Source: Dethiosulfatibacter aminovorans DSM 17477 | GTDB lineage: Bacteria > Bacillota > Clostridia > Tissierellales > Dethiosulfatibacteraceae | DNA length: 64,000 bases | Reading direction: 5' to 3' | Assembly: GCF_900142005.1 (NCBI RefSeq) | Contig: NZ_FQZL01000015.1 | Span: 23,578 to 87,577 of the forward strand | Shown here: one piece after another, positions 50,619 to 59,610 of the stretch | Layout: every line of letters begins with the position of its first letter | Position numbering within the stretch: the stretch's first letter is position 1 | The notes under the pieces: generated by a model | Databases searched by the model: none | Seen by the model: only the letters and a program-made list of their open reading frames with translations | What the model was told of the DNA's origin: nothing | Translations under genes and position numbers: made by a program

Positions 50619-52052
50619 TTAGAGCTTCTTCGACACTGATGCGAGGAAAGCCATGAGGCCTATTCCTATAAGCATTACAGGACCTGCTCCTGTCTGGAAG
50701 CCTTCCAGTATTCCGTTTACTGCAACAACCAGGATTGTTACAGGTATAACGTATTTGACCAAGAGATACCAGAAGTTGAGGAAACCGTATTTCAATGTTC
50801 CGCCGTTTGTAATCTCGTTGAAGAGATCTTCCTTCTTGATTCTCCATCCTGCAAAGATACATATAAGCATTCCGCCAAGGGCAAGGAATATCTTGTCTGT
50901 CAGAAGGTCGAATACATCGAAGGCACCCTTTCCAAACAACTGTGGTCCCAATCCTCCAAGTGACAGTGAAGAAAGTATACACAGTACAACCATTACCGAG
51001 GATGCGGAAACAACGGCTCTCATTCTCGTGAATTTCTTCTCGTCTATGAGATAAGAAGTAACAACCTCGAGAAGAGATACTGAAGAAGTAAGGGCTGCAA
51101 CAGTTAGAGCTACGAAGAACAAAGTAGCGAATATGGTTCCAAGTCCTCCCATTTCGGCGAAAAGGGCAGGAACTACAACGAATACCAGTCCGGGACCTTC
51201 AGTAGGTGCAATACCGAATGCAAACATTGCAGGGAACATTGCAAGACCTGCAAGAAGTGCAACGCCTGTGTCCATTGCTGTGATAACACCGGTAGTGCTT
51301 ACAAGGTTTTCCTTCTTTTCCAGATAGGATCCGTAGGTGATCATGCATCCCATACCAAGCGAAAGGGAGAAGAACGCCTGGCCAAGAGCCGCCAGTACAA
51401 CCTTGCCTGTCATCTTGGAAAAATCAGGCTTGAAAAGGAACTTTACTCCTTCGAATGAATTCGGAAGAGTCAATCCCTTAAGTGCGATTATTATAAGTAT
51501 CACAAACAACAGCGGCATGAGTACCTTTCCGGCCTTTTCTATACCTGAAGATATACCCTTTGATACTATTGCTATGTTCATTACAAGATATGCAACCATC
51601 CATACAAGAGGAATAACAGGGTTTGTTATGAATCCCTCAAAAGTGCTGCCTATGAGTTCTGGAGTATTTAGAAGTCCTCCAGTCACCTTGAATATGTATG
51701 CAAGTGCCCAGCCACCGACTACAGGATAGAATCCCATGATTAAAAATCCGCTTAATACACCAATAATTCCTACAAATGTCCATCTTCTGTCTTCAGACTT
51801 GAATGCTCCTACAGCAGCAAGCTGTCTTCTTCTGCCAAGTGCGAATTCCGTCAGCATAACACTGAAACCTATTAATACGATAAAAATCAAATAAATAAAT
51901 ACGAATGCTCCACCACCGTTTTCACCGGCAGTATAGGGGAATTTCCAGATGTTTCCGAGTCCTACGGCAGATCCGGCTGCCGCCATGATAAATCCGATTT
52001 TCGATCCCCAATGATCCCTCTTCTGCGGTTCCTGAATTTTTACAGTGTTCAT
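50619..52052 (-). CDS. Sodium-dependent transporter of the NSS/SNF family, paralogue 1
   Basis: Protein of 477 residues with about 11-12 helices and the family mark WGSKIGFIMAAAGSAVGLGNIWKFPYTAGENGGGAFV (helix 1, Na+ and substrate site), close to LeuT/MhsT and tryptophan transporters. It imports a neutral or aromatic amino acid with Na+. Start 52052 follows AAAAGGAG. Nearly the same protein is encoded next at 52576-53985. Confidence 0.93.
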   Translation of the reverse strand: MNTVKIQEPQKRDHWGSKIGFIMAAAGSAVGLGNIWKFPYTAGENGGGAFVFIYLIFIVLIGFSVMLTEFALGRRRQLAAVGAFKSEDRRWTFVGIIGVLSGFLIMGFYPVVGGWALAYIFKVTGGLLNTPELIGSTFEGFITNPVIPLVWMVAYLVMNIAIVSKGISSGIEKAGKVLMPLLFVILIIIALKGLTLPNSFEGVKFLFKPDFSKMTGKVVLAALGQAFFSLSLGMGCMITYGSYLEKKENLVSTTGVITAMDTGVALLAGLAMFPAMFAFGIAPTEGPGLVFVVVPALFAEMGGLGTIFATLFFVALTVAALTSSVSLLEVVTSYLIDEKKFTRMRAVVSASSVMVVLCILSSLSLGGLGPQLFGKGAFDVFDLLTDKIFLALGGMLICIFAGWRIKKEDLFNEITNGGTLKYGFLNFWYLLVKYVIPVTILVVAVNGILEGFQTGAGPVMLIGIGLMAFLASVSKKL

Positions 52053-52575
52053 AAAACAACTCCTTTTTGTTTGCCTCTCAGGCACAATGTTCCGAAATTG
52101 TAATTCATTAGTTGAAAAAAGCGCACAAAAAAATCTACTGCATTTTATGTGGTGGTAATTGAAATGTCAAGTTTTACGTGGTGTTGATTAAAATGAATAT
52201 ATGTAATTAGTGGATTATTTTATTTGCGTACAATCTCGGTCGGTAAACGTTCTCCTAATTCTAGCATGAACTTGTGTACCTTGCAATACCTTTTGTTGTA
52301 TAAAATTTGTATTTTGGATGCAAAGAACAAGGCCTTATTAAGACGAAAAAAAAGAAAAGAAACATTCTGTTTATATTTGTTGAAGTGAGTAAAATACAAC
52401 TGTCTTGACAGTGTTAAAATAATCACAAATTTGAATGTCGAAACTCCGTTACTGAAATTGTTTTTTGTATACATTGTTGTGTTGACATATCAACTTCTGC
52501 TTTTGAGCAGGAAAGCCGTGAAAAAGCGCCATTAGACAAGTGTGTAACGGCGCCTGGATCATACAATTATGAAGT
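52053..52575. other. Intergenic stretch between the two SNF genes
   Basis: About 520 A/T-rich bases. Apart from the terminator of paralogue 2 at 52521-52555 and the presumed promoter of paralogue 1 (not clearly placed), nothing convincing is seen. A minus-strand frame at 52220-52474 has a biased, unlikely composition and no ribosome site. Confidence 0.5.
52521..52555 (-). terminator. Terminator of the second SNF symporter gene
   Basis: Minus strand AGGCGCC pairs with GGCGCT and is followed by TTTT. Confidence 0.7.
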
Positions 52576-53985
52576 TTAAAGTTTTTTTGATATTGCAGAG
52601 AATACAGCAATTATGGCAATTCCTATGAGCATAATGGGGCCGGCTCCGGTGTGGAAGCCGTCAAGGATTCCATTGACAGCCACTATGGCAACTGTAACAG
52701 GAACTATATACTTGATGAGGAAGAACCATATGTTTAGGAAAGAATAGCTTAAAGTTCCTTCGTTTGTAATCTCTTTAAGGAGTTCTTCTTTTCCTATCTT
52801 CCATCCTGCGAACAGACAAATCATCATTCCGCCTATAGCCAGGAATATCTTGTCGGTAAGAAGGTCGAATATGTCGAATGCTCCTTTACCGAACAGCTTG
52901 GGACCGATACCACCGAATGACAGGGAGGAGAAGATACACAGTATTGCCATGATTGTAGATGCAGTGACTGTTGCCTTTTTTCTGGAGAATTCCCTTTCGT
53001 CGATGAAATATGCAACAACCACTTCAAGAAGGGATACGGATGATGTAAGGGCGGCAACTGTAAGGGCTATGAAAAACAGCGTTGCCAGGGTGTTTCCTGC
53101 TCCGCCCATTTCTGCGAAGAGTATGGGAACAACTACGAATACGAGACCAGGTCCTGCAGTAGGTTCTATTCCGAAAGAAAACATTGCCGGGAACATTGCA
53201 AGTCCGGCCAGCAGAGCCACAACTGTATCCATTGCAGTAATGAATCCCGTGTTGCCCACAAGGTTCTCTTCCTTGCTGAGATATGAACCGTAGGTGATCA
53301 TGCAGCCCATACCAAGGGACAGTGAGAAAAACGCCTGTCCGAGAGCGGCCAGTACCACCTTGCCGTCAACAGCACTGAAATCAGGTTTGAAAAGGAATTT
53401 GACTCCTTCGAAAGAATTTGGAAGGGTAAGTCCTTTAACGGCAATTCCGATGAGTATTATTAAAAGCAGTGGCATCAGAATCTTTCCAGCCCGTTCTATA
53501 CCCGAGGAAATTCCTCTTGAAACAATGGCTATGTTGATTACTAGATAAATAATCATCCATATGATGGGAATTCCAGGATTTGTGATGAATGCATCGAATG
53601 AGCTTCCTATGGTTTCAGGATTGTTGAGGAGTCCTGCGACAACCTTGAAGATATAAGCTAGAGCCCAGCCGCCCACTACAGGGTAGAATCCCATGATGAG
53701 GAATCCGCAAAGGACACCGACAATTCCCACGAAGGTCCATCGCCTGTCTTCCGACTTGAAGGCACCCACTGCAGCAAGTTGTCTCCTTCTTCCCAGGGCG
53801 AATTCAGTTAGCATAACACTGAATCCAACTAAAACAATAAAAATAAGATAAATGAATACGAATGCTCCTCCACCGTTTTGACCTGCCGTGAAAGGAAATT
53901 TCCAGATGTTTCCCAGTCCCACAGCGGACCCGGCAGCTGCCATAATGAATCCGATCTTGGATCCCCATTGTTCTCTCTTTTGCAT
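52576..53985 (-). CDS. Sodium-dependent transporter of the NSS/SNF family, paralogue 2
   Basis: Protein of 469 residues, co-linear with paralogue 1 over its full length with long identical blocks (for example VMLTEFALGRRRQLAAVGA and FSLSLGMGCMITYGSYL). The helix 1 substrate segment differs slightly (FPFTAGQNGG against FPYTAGENGG). Start 53985 (MQKREQWGS) has AAGGAG nine bases upstream. A tandem duplication with own promoter and terminator suggests two related substrates or two expression regimes. Confidence 0.93.
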   Translation of the reverse strand: MQKREQWGSKIGFIMAAAGSAVGLGNIWKFPFTAGQNGGGAFVFIYLIFIVLVGFSVMLTEFALGRRRQLAAVGAFKSEDRRWTFVGIVGVLCGFLIMGFYPVVGGWALAYIFKVVAGLLNNPETIGSSFDAFITNPGIPIIWMIIYLVINIAIVSRGISSGIERAGKILMPLLLIILIGIAVKGLTLPNSFEGVKFLFKPDFSAVDGKVVLAALGQAFFSLSLGMGCMITYGSYLSKEENLVGNTGFITAMDTVVALLAGLAMFPAMFSFGIEPTAGPGLVFVVVPILFAEMGGAGNTLATLFFIALTVAALTSSVSLLEVVVAYFIDEREFSRKKATVTASTIMAILCIFSSLSFGGIGPKLFGKGAFDIFDLLTDKIFLAIGGMMICLFAGWKIGKEELLKEITNEGTLSYSFLNIWFFLIKYIVPVTVAIVAVNGILDGFHTGAGPIMLIGIAIIAVFSAISKKL

Positions 53986-54151
53986 GATCAAAAACTCCTT
54001 GTACAAAATTTCTCCCTTGGAGATAGTATGCATGTACGATTAGAGTAAATAAATTAATGCAACTTATACTATTATTATATCATAAGGGCGGATTCTAATT
54101 TTAAACTCTTACAAGAATACTGTATACATATATTGATAAATCACAAGAAAT

Positions 54152-54205
54152 AAAAAAACCCTGAATCTCACAACAATGCATTATGATTGCTGGAAGCTAG
54201 GGTTC
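54152..54205 (-). terminator. Terminator of the stalk-domain protein gene
   Basis: Minus strand AACCCT pairs with AGGGTT, with an inner AGCAAT/ATTGTT stem, followed by seven T. Confidence 0.75.
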
Positions 54206-54241
54206 TTGGACTTGGTTCTTTTGTGTTATATCAATGCTGAT

Positions 54242-55456
54242 TTATTGAGGCTGTTCCGCTTCTGCAGCCGCTTCCGCCTCATCTATCACTTCCTGCGGAA
54301 TCACAATCTCGAAATCGCCGTTCAAATCGCTTAATGTCATGCTTTCGCTCATTTCCATGGTTAGTGTAGTCCCGTCTGTGTCTGTAAGTGCAGCGGTCAT
54401 GTCAAAATTAAAATACTTGACTTCATAGGTGGTTTTGTCAATCCCCATTTCCAGGAGGAAGTCGTCAACGGCCATGGTTGCACCTTCTTCCGTTTCCGTC
54501 ATGGAACTGATTATTGACTGGTTTATAAGAGCCTGCATTATTGCGCTTCCTTGAAGTACTATGGTGCCTTCATCATCGCTCTCTGCTACCACCAGCCCGC
54601 TTGCCATTACCTCGTTGGCACCGAATGAACCGAACATGTCGGCTTCCACATAAACCGTTTCATCTTCAACATCCGACTTGGTCCATCCAGTGTCCATTCC
54701 GAACATATTGACGTTGGCATATGCAATGTCGTTCTCTTCGTAGTATTCCATTGCCATGGATATAGGGAATGACATTTCTGTTCCCGTTGTTGTCATATCC
54801 ATTGTCATGTTCAAATGGGACTTGTCATTTGGAAGATCCATTTCACCGTCAAAGTCCATTGTGACTGCAGCGTTTTCAGTTGAGCTGCTCATATCCATAT
54901 CAAGGTCCATTATGAATTTCATCTTTTTGATATCCGCCATAGCTTCTCCTGATTTCAGGAGTATGTCATAGACTTCGTTGAAGCTCTCGTTGCTTGATAT
55001 AAGGACTGTCCTATATATGCCATCCCACGCTACCTTCTTGCCCAGTGCTTCAGATACGAATCTTGCAGGTATATATGACCTCCAGTTCTTTTCGTAAAGA
55101 ATCGGAGCTACATCGAGAACGACCTCTTCTTCGTTCACGTAGGCGGTGGTGCTTCCTATAAAGAGTACGACAGTAGTGTCTTCAGCCACTATGGTTACGC
55201 TCTGGTCTTCTCCGTTCCATATGATGTGTTCATCATCGTTTTGAACTCCCAGGTTTACCAGCACTTCTCTAAGTGGAAGCATTGTTCTGTTGTTTACCAG
55301 CAAAGGTGTATCCGTGTAGTCGCTTTTTTCGCCGTTGATGACAATCTTAAGATCGGAACTTTCCACTATTATCAGTCCGTCATCTGCAAATGAAGTTATA
55401 TTCAGGCATCCAAGGGCTAAAAGCAGGGTAGCCACAAAAATAAAAAGTTTTCTCAT
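54242..55456 (-). CDS. Secreted protein with copper-amine-oxidase-N (stalk) domain
   Basis: Protein of 404 residues. The signal peptide (RKLFIFVATLLLALGCLNITSFA) may be a lipoprotein type. A copper amine oxidase N-like stalk domain covers about 30-150 (LLVNNRTMLPLREVLVNLG, YIPARFVSEALGKKVAWDG), followed by a 230-residue region rich in Met, Thr and Asp that resembles LolA/DUF6612-like lipoprotein carriers (MDLDMDMSSSTENAAVTMDFDG). Despite the domain name it is not an oxidase; the domain anchors proteins to the wall. The function is unknown. Confidence 0.8.
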   Translation of the reverse strand: MRKLFIFVATLLLALGCLNITSFADDGLIIVESSDLKIVINGEKSDYTDTPLLVNNRTMLPLREVLVNLGVQNDDEHIIWNGEDQSVTIVAEDTTVVLFIGSTTAYVNEEEVVLDVAPILYEKNWRSYIPARFVSEALGKKVAWDGIYRTVLISSNESFNEVYDILLKSGEAMADIKKMKFIMDLDMDMSSSTENAAVTMDFDGEMDLPNDKSHLNMTMDMTTTGTEMSFPISMAMEYYEENDIAYANVNMFGMDTGWTKSDVEDETVYVEADMFGSFGANEVMASGLVVAESDDEGTIVLQGSAIMQALINQSIISSMTETEEGATMAVDDFLLEMGIDKTTYEVKYFNFDMTAALTDTDGTTLTMEMSESMTLSDLNGDFEIVIPQEVIDEAEAAAEAEQPQ

Positions 55457-55564
55457 ATGATTAATCCTCCCAATATTTATAATAGAACACATATGTACAT
55501 ATACCACTTAAAGGCAATAATATTCATGCCGGGTAAATGTTTTGGGAGTGAAAATGCATTTTGG

Positions 55565-56410
55565 TCACTTGTCCATTCTCAGAAAATCGATGATTTTTTC
55601 GACAATGTTGTAAACTACGTGGCTGTTGTTTTTGATTATCATGATGTTGGGATTCAATAAATGGTTTTCAAGTCTTTCGGCTGCTTTTCTTACATCTGCT
55701 GTCACATCATTTTCACCATATATCAACATGACGGGCATGATCAGTTTTGAAAGATCCTCGTCACTAAACACGGGAAGTCCTCCAACCACCGGCTTGAAGT
55801 GATTGGCTATGAGCATATTGAATTTAAGCACCTCTTCCGGCAGCTCGTCCATTCCAGTAATCAATTCGCCAAGTTTTCTGAATCCCCGTTCTCCCTGCAT
55901 TGCATAGAAGATGGATTTCAGAACGAAGGAAAGTCTTGCGGGGACAAGGCCTGATGGAGCGATGAGGACAATTTTATCAACCTTGGATGGAAATGATGTG
56001 GCATATTTAAGGGCCATCCAGCCTCCTAGAGAGTTGCCGGCGAGTATGACTTTGTCAACACCCAGGCTTTCTACAATTTCATCTATCCATAGGGCATGGT
56101 TGTCGGATTTTATGTCAAGCCTGTTTTCGTCGCTGTTGCCAGGCTCGCCAAGGATATCTATGCTTACAACATGGAAATTCTCTGAAAGGGGACCCATATC
56201 TCCATACCACATTGCACTGTTGCTGCATGAACCGTGGAAGAGCAGTATGGTTGGTTTCTTTTCATCACCCGCTTCAAGAAGATATGTTTTTCCGAAAGAT
56301 GTATCCACGAATTTTTCACTATAGTCGAAGTTGATGTTTTCTTGTATGTTCCTGTAGTATTCAAGGATTGCCATTTTTCCTTCATTGCTCTTATAGACTG
56401 AATTTTTCAT
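55565..56410 (-). CDS. Alpha/beta hydrolase
   Basis: Protein of 281 residues with oxyanion HGSCSNSAMW, nucleophile elbow LAGNSLGGW, Asp in IYGENDVTADV and His in NNSHVVYNIVE. It resembles proline iminopeptidase/ester hydrolase types; the substrate is unknown. No signal peptide. AAAGGAAG lies before the ATG. Confidence 0.88.
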   Translation of the reverse strand: MKNSVYKSNEGKMAILEYYRNIQENINFDYSEKFVDTSFGKTYLLEAGDEKKPTILLFHGSCSNSAMWYGDMGPLSENFHVVSIDILGEPGNSDENRLDIKSDNHALWIDEIVESLGVDKVILAGNSLGGWMALKYATSFPSKVDKIVLIAPSGLVPARLSFVLKSIFYAMQGERGFRKLGELITGMDELPEEVLKFNMLIANHFKPVVGGLPVFSDEDLSKLIMPVMLIYGENDVTADVRKAAERLENHLLNPNIMIIKNNSHVVYNIVEKIIDFLRMDK

Positions 56411-56515
56411 CTAATTCACTTCCTTTATTCCCAATAAGCACTTTGGTAAAATTTACTTTGTGTCTGTCTTGAAAATGTTTCTTTGACTTGGTCGATGCAG
56501 TGACCACCTTCTATG

Positions 56516-56944
56516 CTAGCTGTAATGTGAAAGAAAAGACATTAAGGCTTCCATGAATGCTGCATTTCCCCAGACCATTATTCTGAGTTTGTTTTCGGTA
56601 TCAAGGAACTGGACGCTGAGGGATGTTTTTCCATATTCTTCGGATTTTGAATTCATTGCCGCAGTCAAGGTGGATGATATTTTCATGGCTTCCTCCATGT
56701 TCGATACATCTATGTCTATTACAGATGAAATGCTGATTCTGTCTGCAAGTGACTTCCTTTCTGTTGCTTCTACCTGAATATTAGAATCGTTCATGAAAAC
56801 TGACAGGTCGTGTCCCGATACTCTCCATGCCTTTCCCACCTTTGTTGCCTTCAGCTTTCCTTCCCTTATGTAGCGCTGGATTGTCTTTGGATGCATTTCA
56901 AGCATCTTTGATATTGCTTCCACTGTGTAATATGTTTCTTTCAT
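56516..56944 (-). CDS. Helix-turn-helix (excisionase/MerR-like) DNA-binding protein
   Basis: Protein of 142 residues. The first 55 form a MerR/excisionase-type winged helix (YYTVEAISKMLEMHPKTIQRYIREGKLKATKVGKAWRV). The rest is an unrecognised domain with an alpha-beta pattern (SSVIDIDVSNMEEAMKISSTL). Stand-alone proteins of this type occur as chromosomal regulators as well as phage excisionases; no phage genes are nearby. A consensus promoter at 57036-57064 drives it. Confidence 0.82.
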   Translation of the reverse strand: MKETYYTVEAISKMLEMHPKTIQRYIREGKLKATKVGKAWRVSGHDLSVFMNDSNIQVEATERKSLADRISISSVIDIDVSNMEEAMKISSTLTAAMNSKSEEYGKTSLSVQFLDTENKLRIMVWGNAAFMEALMSFLSHYS

Positions 56945-57035
56945 GATTTCTCCTTTTGTTCCATATGATTACTTTTGGATTTGATTCATGAGGCTTTTTA
57001 CGTAGCGCGATTCCGTAAAATCCTCTATATAAGTA

Positions 57036-57064
57036 ATTATAAGGAACAATAAGTAACTTGTCAA
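57036..57064 (-). promoter_or_regulatory. Consensus promoter of the HTH gene
   Basis: Minus strand TTGACA (57064-57059), a 17-base spacer and TATAAT (57041-57036), both perfect. Confidence 0.85.
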
Positions 57065-57069
57065 GACTT

Positions 57070-57098
57070 AAGCCTCGAAAGTGTATTCCCGAGGTTTT
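57070..57098 (+). terminator. Orphan terminator-like hairpin
   Basis: CCTCG pairs with CGAGG around AAAGTGTATTCC and is followed by seven T on the plus strand, although no plus-strand gene ends nearby. The stretch 57100-57235 holds nothing else recognisable. Confidence 0.5.
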
Positions 57099-57439
57099 TT
57101 TGATGATTAGTGCCTGCACACTCGTTGCTTCAGCTGTGAGTTAGGGCATTTTCTTTTAGATCAAAGTTAATCCTGTTTATTATTAAAATCATTGAAAACA
57201 ATATAGTGTAATAATTTCAACATATACATAAAAAGGTGTCCTTCATCCCTTGGATGAAGCAAAACATAATCAAATAAAAGGAAAGAATCATAAAATATTA
57301 CTCAAATATCTCCTTGAAAATCCTCTTGAAGACTGCTTAAAGTCTTGTAATAACCAAGGAAAAGTGGTAAAATCACCATAGAACAAACGTTCTAACATAA
57401 TGAGTGAATGTATATAGTAAACTAGGAGAAGGAGAAGTG

Positions 57440-58690
57440 ATGTTTATGGCCAAGAGAATGGCAGTCAAGGAAAAGAACAGGCTTTTGGCAGACCAAGGCA
57501 AGCAAGTTAAAAATTATGGCCTTGTTCTTCGTCTTTATCCTAATGATGAGCAGGCTGAATTAATCAATAAGACTGTAGGTTGTTCAAGACTGGTTTACAA
57601 CATGTATTTGGCAGACCGTAAGGAAGACTATGAAGAACATGGATCTAGCCTTTCTGTAGCCAAGTATAAGAAAGAAGTATTGGTGCCATTAAAGTCATCG
57701 GAAGAATATGGTTTTTTAAAGGAAGTGGATAAATTTGCATTGGAAGTTGCTTGTGAAAACGTAGATGACGCTTACAATCGATTTTTCAAGGGTCAGAACT
57801 CGTTTCCACAATTCAGATCCAAACGAAAGGCGAAAAAAACATACACAACTAAAATGACAAACAACAACATCAAGGTCATAGGTTGTTCAAGCATTAAGCT
57901 GCCAAAGCTTGGTAAGGTAGGTCTTGCAAAACAAAAAACAAAAAGGAACAAGTATATTCTTAAGAAAATAAGAGAAGGCCGGATAAGAATACTCAAAGCT
58001 ACCATAAGCCAAAAAGGAGCCCACTATTATGTTTCTTTGACCCTGGAAGAAATAGTAGACAAGGTTGAACCTTTGGATATCAGCCAAGTGGACATATCAA
58101 AAGTTATAGGTATTGATCTTGGTCTAAAAACATTCGCCACTGTCAATGATGGTACAGAAACGGAGTTTGTCAAAAAAGTCAAATATATTACAGAGTCAGA
58201 GGAGAAACTTGCCAAGCTGCAAAGAAAGTTGTCCCGGAAGCAGGTGGACTCCCAGAACTTCAAAAAAGCAAGGAACAAGATAGCTTCCTTACAGGAACAT
58301 ATAGCAAACCAGCGGAAAGACTTTGCCCATAAATTGAGTTCCCGGATAGCCAACGAAAACCAAGTGGTTGTAATGGAAAGTCTTAATATAAAAGGCATGG
58401 GCAGGAACCGGCGCTTGGCTAAAGCCATTTCAGATGCAGGATGGCACCAATTCCAAGGCTTCCTCAAGTATAAGCTGGAGTGGCAAGGCAAGCACCTTAT
58501 AAAGCTGGCCCCATGGTATGCATCATCAAAGATTTGCTCAAATTGTCAGGAAAAGCATATAGCTCTTTCTCTAAACCATAGGGAATGGGTATGCAGCAAG
58601 TGTGGTACTGCTCATGAAAGAGATGAAAATGCAGCAATAAATATCCGTAATCAAGGATTAGAGACTTTAGGACTAATATCCATAGCATAA
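57440..58690 (+). CDS. tnpB: TnpB RNA-guided endonuclease
   Basis: Protein of 416 residues. The RuvC-like catalytic triad is intact: Asp226 (IGIDLGLKTFA), Glu313 (VVMESLNIKGM) and Asp395 (HERDENAAINI). A four-Cys zinc finger (CSNCQEK...CSKCGTAH) lies between the last two. The N-terminal helical region begins LRLYPNDEQAELINKTVGCSRLVYNMYL. TnpB cuts DNA at sites specified by an RNA made from the element's right end. ATG 57440 follows AGGAGAAGGAGAAG; GTG 57404 is a less likely alternative. The gene looks functional. Confidence 0.93.
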   Translation: MFMAKRMAVKEKNRLLADQGKQVKNYGLVLRLYPNDEQAELINKTVGCSRLVYNMYLADRKEDYEEHGSSLSVAKYKKEVLVPLKSSEEYGFLKEVDKFALEVACENVDDAYNRFFKGQNSFPQFRSKRKAKKTYTTKMTNNNIKVIGCSSIKLPKLGKVGLAKQKTKRNKYILKKIREGRIRILKATISQKGAHYYVSLTLEEIVDKVEPLDISQVDISKVIGIDLGLKTFATVNDGTETEFVKKVKYITESEEKLAKLQRKLSRKQVDSQNFKKARNKIASLQEHIANQRKDFAHKLSSRIANENQVVVMESLNIKGMGRNRRLAKAISDAGWHQFQGFLKYKLEWQGKHLIKLAPWYASSKICSNCQEKHIALSLNHREWVCSKCGTAHERDENAAINIRNQGLETLGLISIA

Positions 58691-58888
58691 GATGTATCTA
58701 GAATGCCTACACCGTTGGGACAACGGGAAGTGCCTGACCCAAAAGGGTGTGCATCCAATATAGCGGATGCATAGGAGGTTGTGTCAGACTCGGATTTTAA
58801 AATCAGAGCAGTAACCTGTGAAACAGGAAAAAGTTTATTTCGCCGTAAGGCGGGTAAGAATCCTATGACTTCAGTCATGGGTAGTTCA
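58691..58888 (+). ncRNA. omegaRNA (reRNA) scaffold of the TnpB element
   Basis: Between the tnpB stop and the right end lie successive hairpins: CCGTT/AACGG, GCATCC/GGATGC, GATTTT/AAAATC, CCTGT/ACAGG, CGCC/GGCG and the right-end palindrome. This matches the right-end RNA that guides TnpB. The guide would be the flank immediately after 58888, i.e. the start of the TRAP remnant. Its 5' limit may extend into tnpB. Confidence 0.75.
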
Positions 58889-58889
58889 A

Positions 58890-59610
58890 AAAACCAGGGA
58901 ACTCAAAGGGGTTTACCTTATAATATTTACTATTGTAGGAGCATGCATGTCATTGTATCACCTGTATTCATCAGGCATTTCAATGCTCCCCCAGATGCAG
59001 CACAAGGCTATCCACTTGTCTTTTGCACTGGCTCTAACATATTTTCTATATCCTGCAGTTGCAGGCAAAAAGGACAAAATACCATGGTATGATTTTGTGT
59101 TCATAGGGCTCAGTATAGTAATAGGAGCATATATCACACTGGATTATTTCAACATAGTGTACAGGTTGGGAGATCCAAAGACCATGGATATCATCCTAGG
59201 TGGACAATAATACTGGTACTAGAAGCTACAAGAAGAACCATGGGATGGCCGCTGGTAATTGTGGCATTGACAGCACTGGCTTATGCTAAATTTGGACATT
59301 TGATACCTGGAGCGTTGGGACATAAGGAATATACAATAACCAGAATAATCGAGCACATGTTCCTCACATCAGAAGGTATTTATGGAGTTGCAATATATGT
59401 TACGTCAACATTTGTGTTCATATTCATACTTATGGGATCGCTGCTGGGAGCAACAGGAGGAGCCCAGGCATTCATCGACCTGACATTTTCTGTAACCGGC
59501 AGATTCAGGGGTGGTCCTGCAAAGGCAGCCATACTCGGAAGCGGTCTTATGGGAACCATATAGGGCAGTTCATTTGCAAATGTTGCAGGTACTGGAACGT
59601 TCACCATTCC
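58890..59610 (+). pseudogene. Decayed TRAP transporter fused permease (4TM/12TM), 5' part only
   Basis: The frame entering from the IS boundary reads ELKGVYLIIFTIVGACMSLYHLYSSG, then HKAIHLSFALALTYFLYPAV, the start of TRAP fused permeases (no start codon is left). A frameshift at about 59200-59210 moves the reading from GDPKTMDIILGG to ILVLEATRRTMGWPLVIV. A TAG at 59561 replaces Ser in GLMGTI*GSSFANVAG. Reading continues as TGTFTIP to about 59610 and then jumps into opine dehydrogenase sequence. At least three lesions, so inactive. Confidence 0.85.

Larger units (their letters stand above)
57236..58888 (+). mobile_element. IS605-family element carrying only tnpB (IS1341-like)
   Basis: The left end has a perfect 8-bp hairpin CTTCATCC/GGATGAAG (57241-57259). 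The right end has CCTATGAC/GTCATGGG (58862-58881) followed by TAGTTCA, a typical IS200/IS605 right-end palindrome. Between them is one gene, tnpB; no Y1 transposase tnpA, so movement would need one supplied in trans. The right boundary falls at the 5' end of a TRAP permease remnant. Exact left boundary and target motif were not determined. Confidence 0.82.

Noticed and set aside
52220..52474. 84-codon minus-strand frame between the SNF genes
   Set aside because: Phe/Lys/Asn-rich composition of A/T-rich noncoding DNA, no ribosome site, no recognisable feature.
54242..55456. Copper amine oxidase enzyme
   Set aside because: Only the N-terminal stalk domain is present; the catalytic topaquinone domain is absent.
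59511..59610. GTG start for a 335-codon opine dehydrogenase gene
   Set aside because: The first 30 or so codons are TRAP permease sequence read in the wrong frame, and the enzyme's NAD-binding start is missing.
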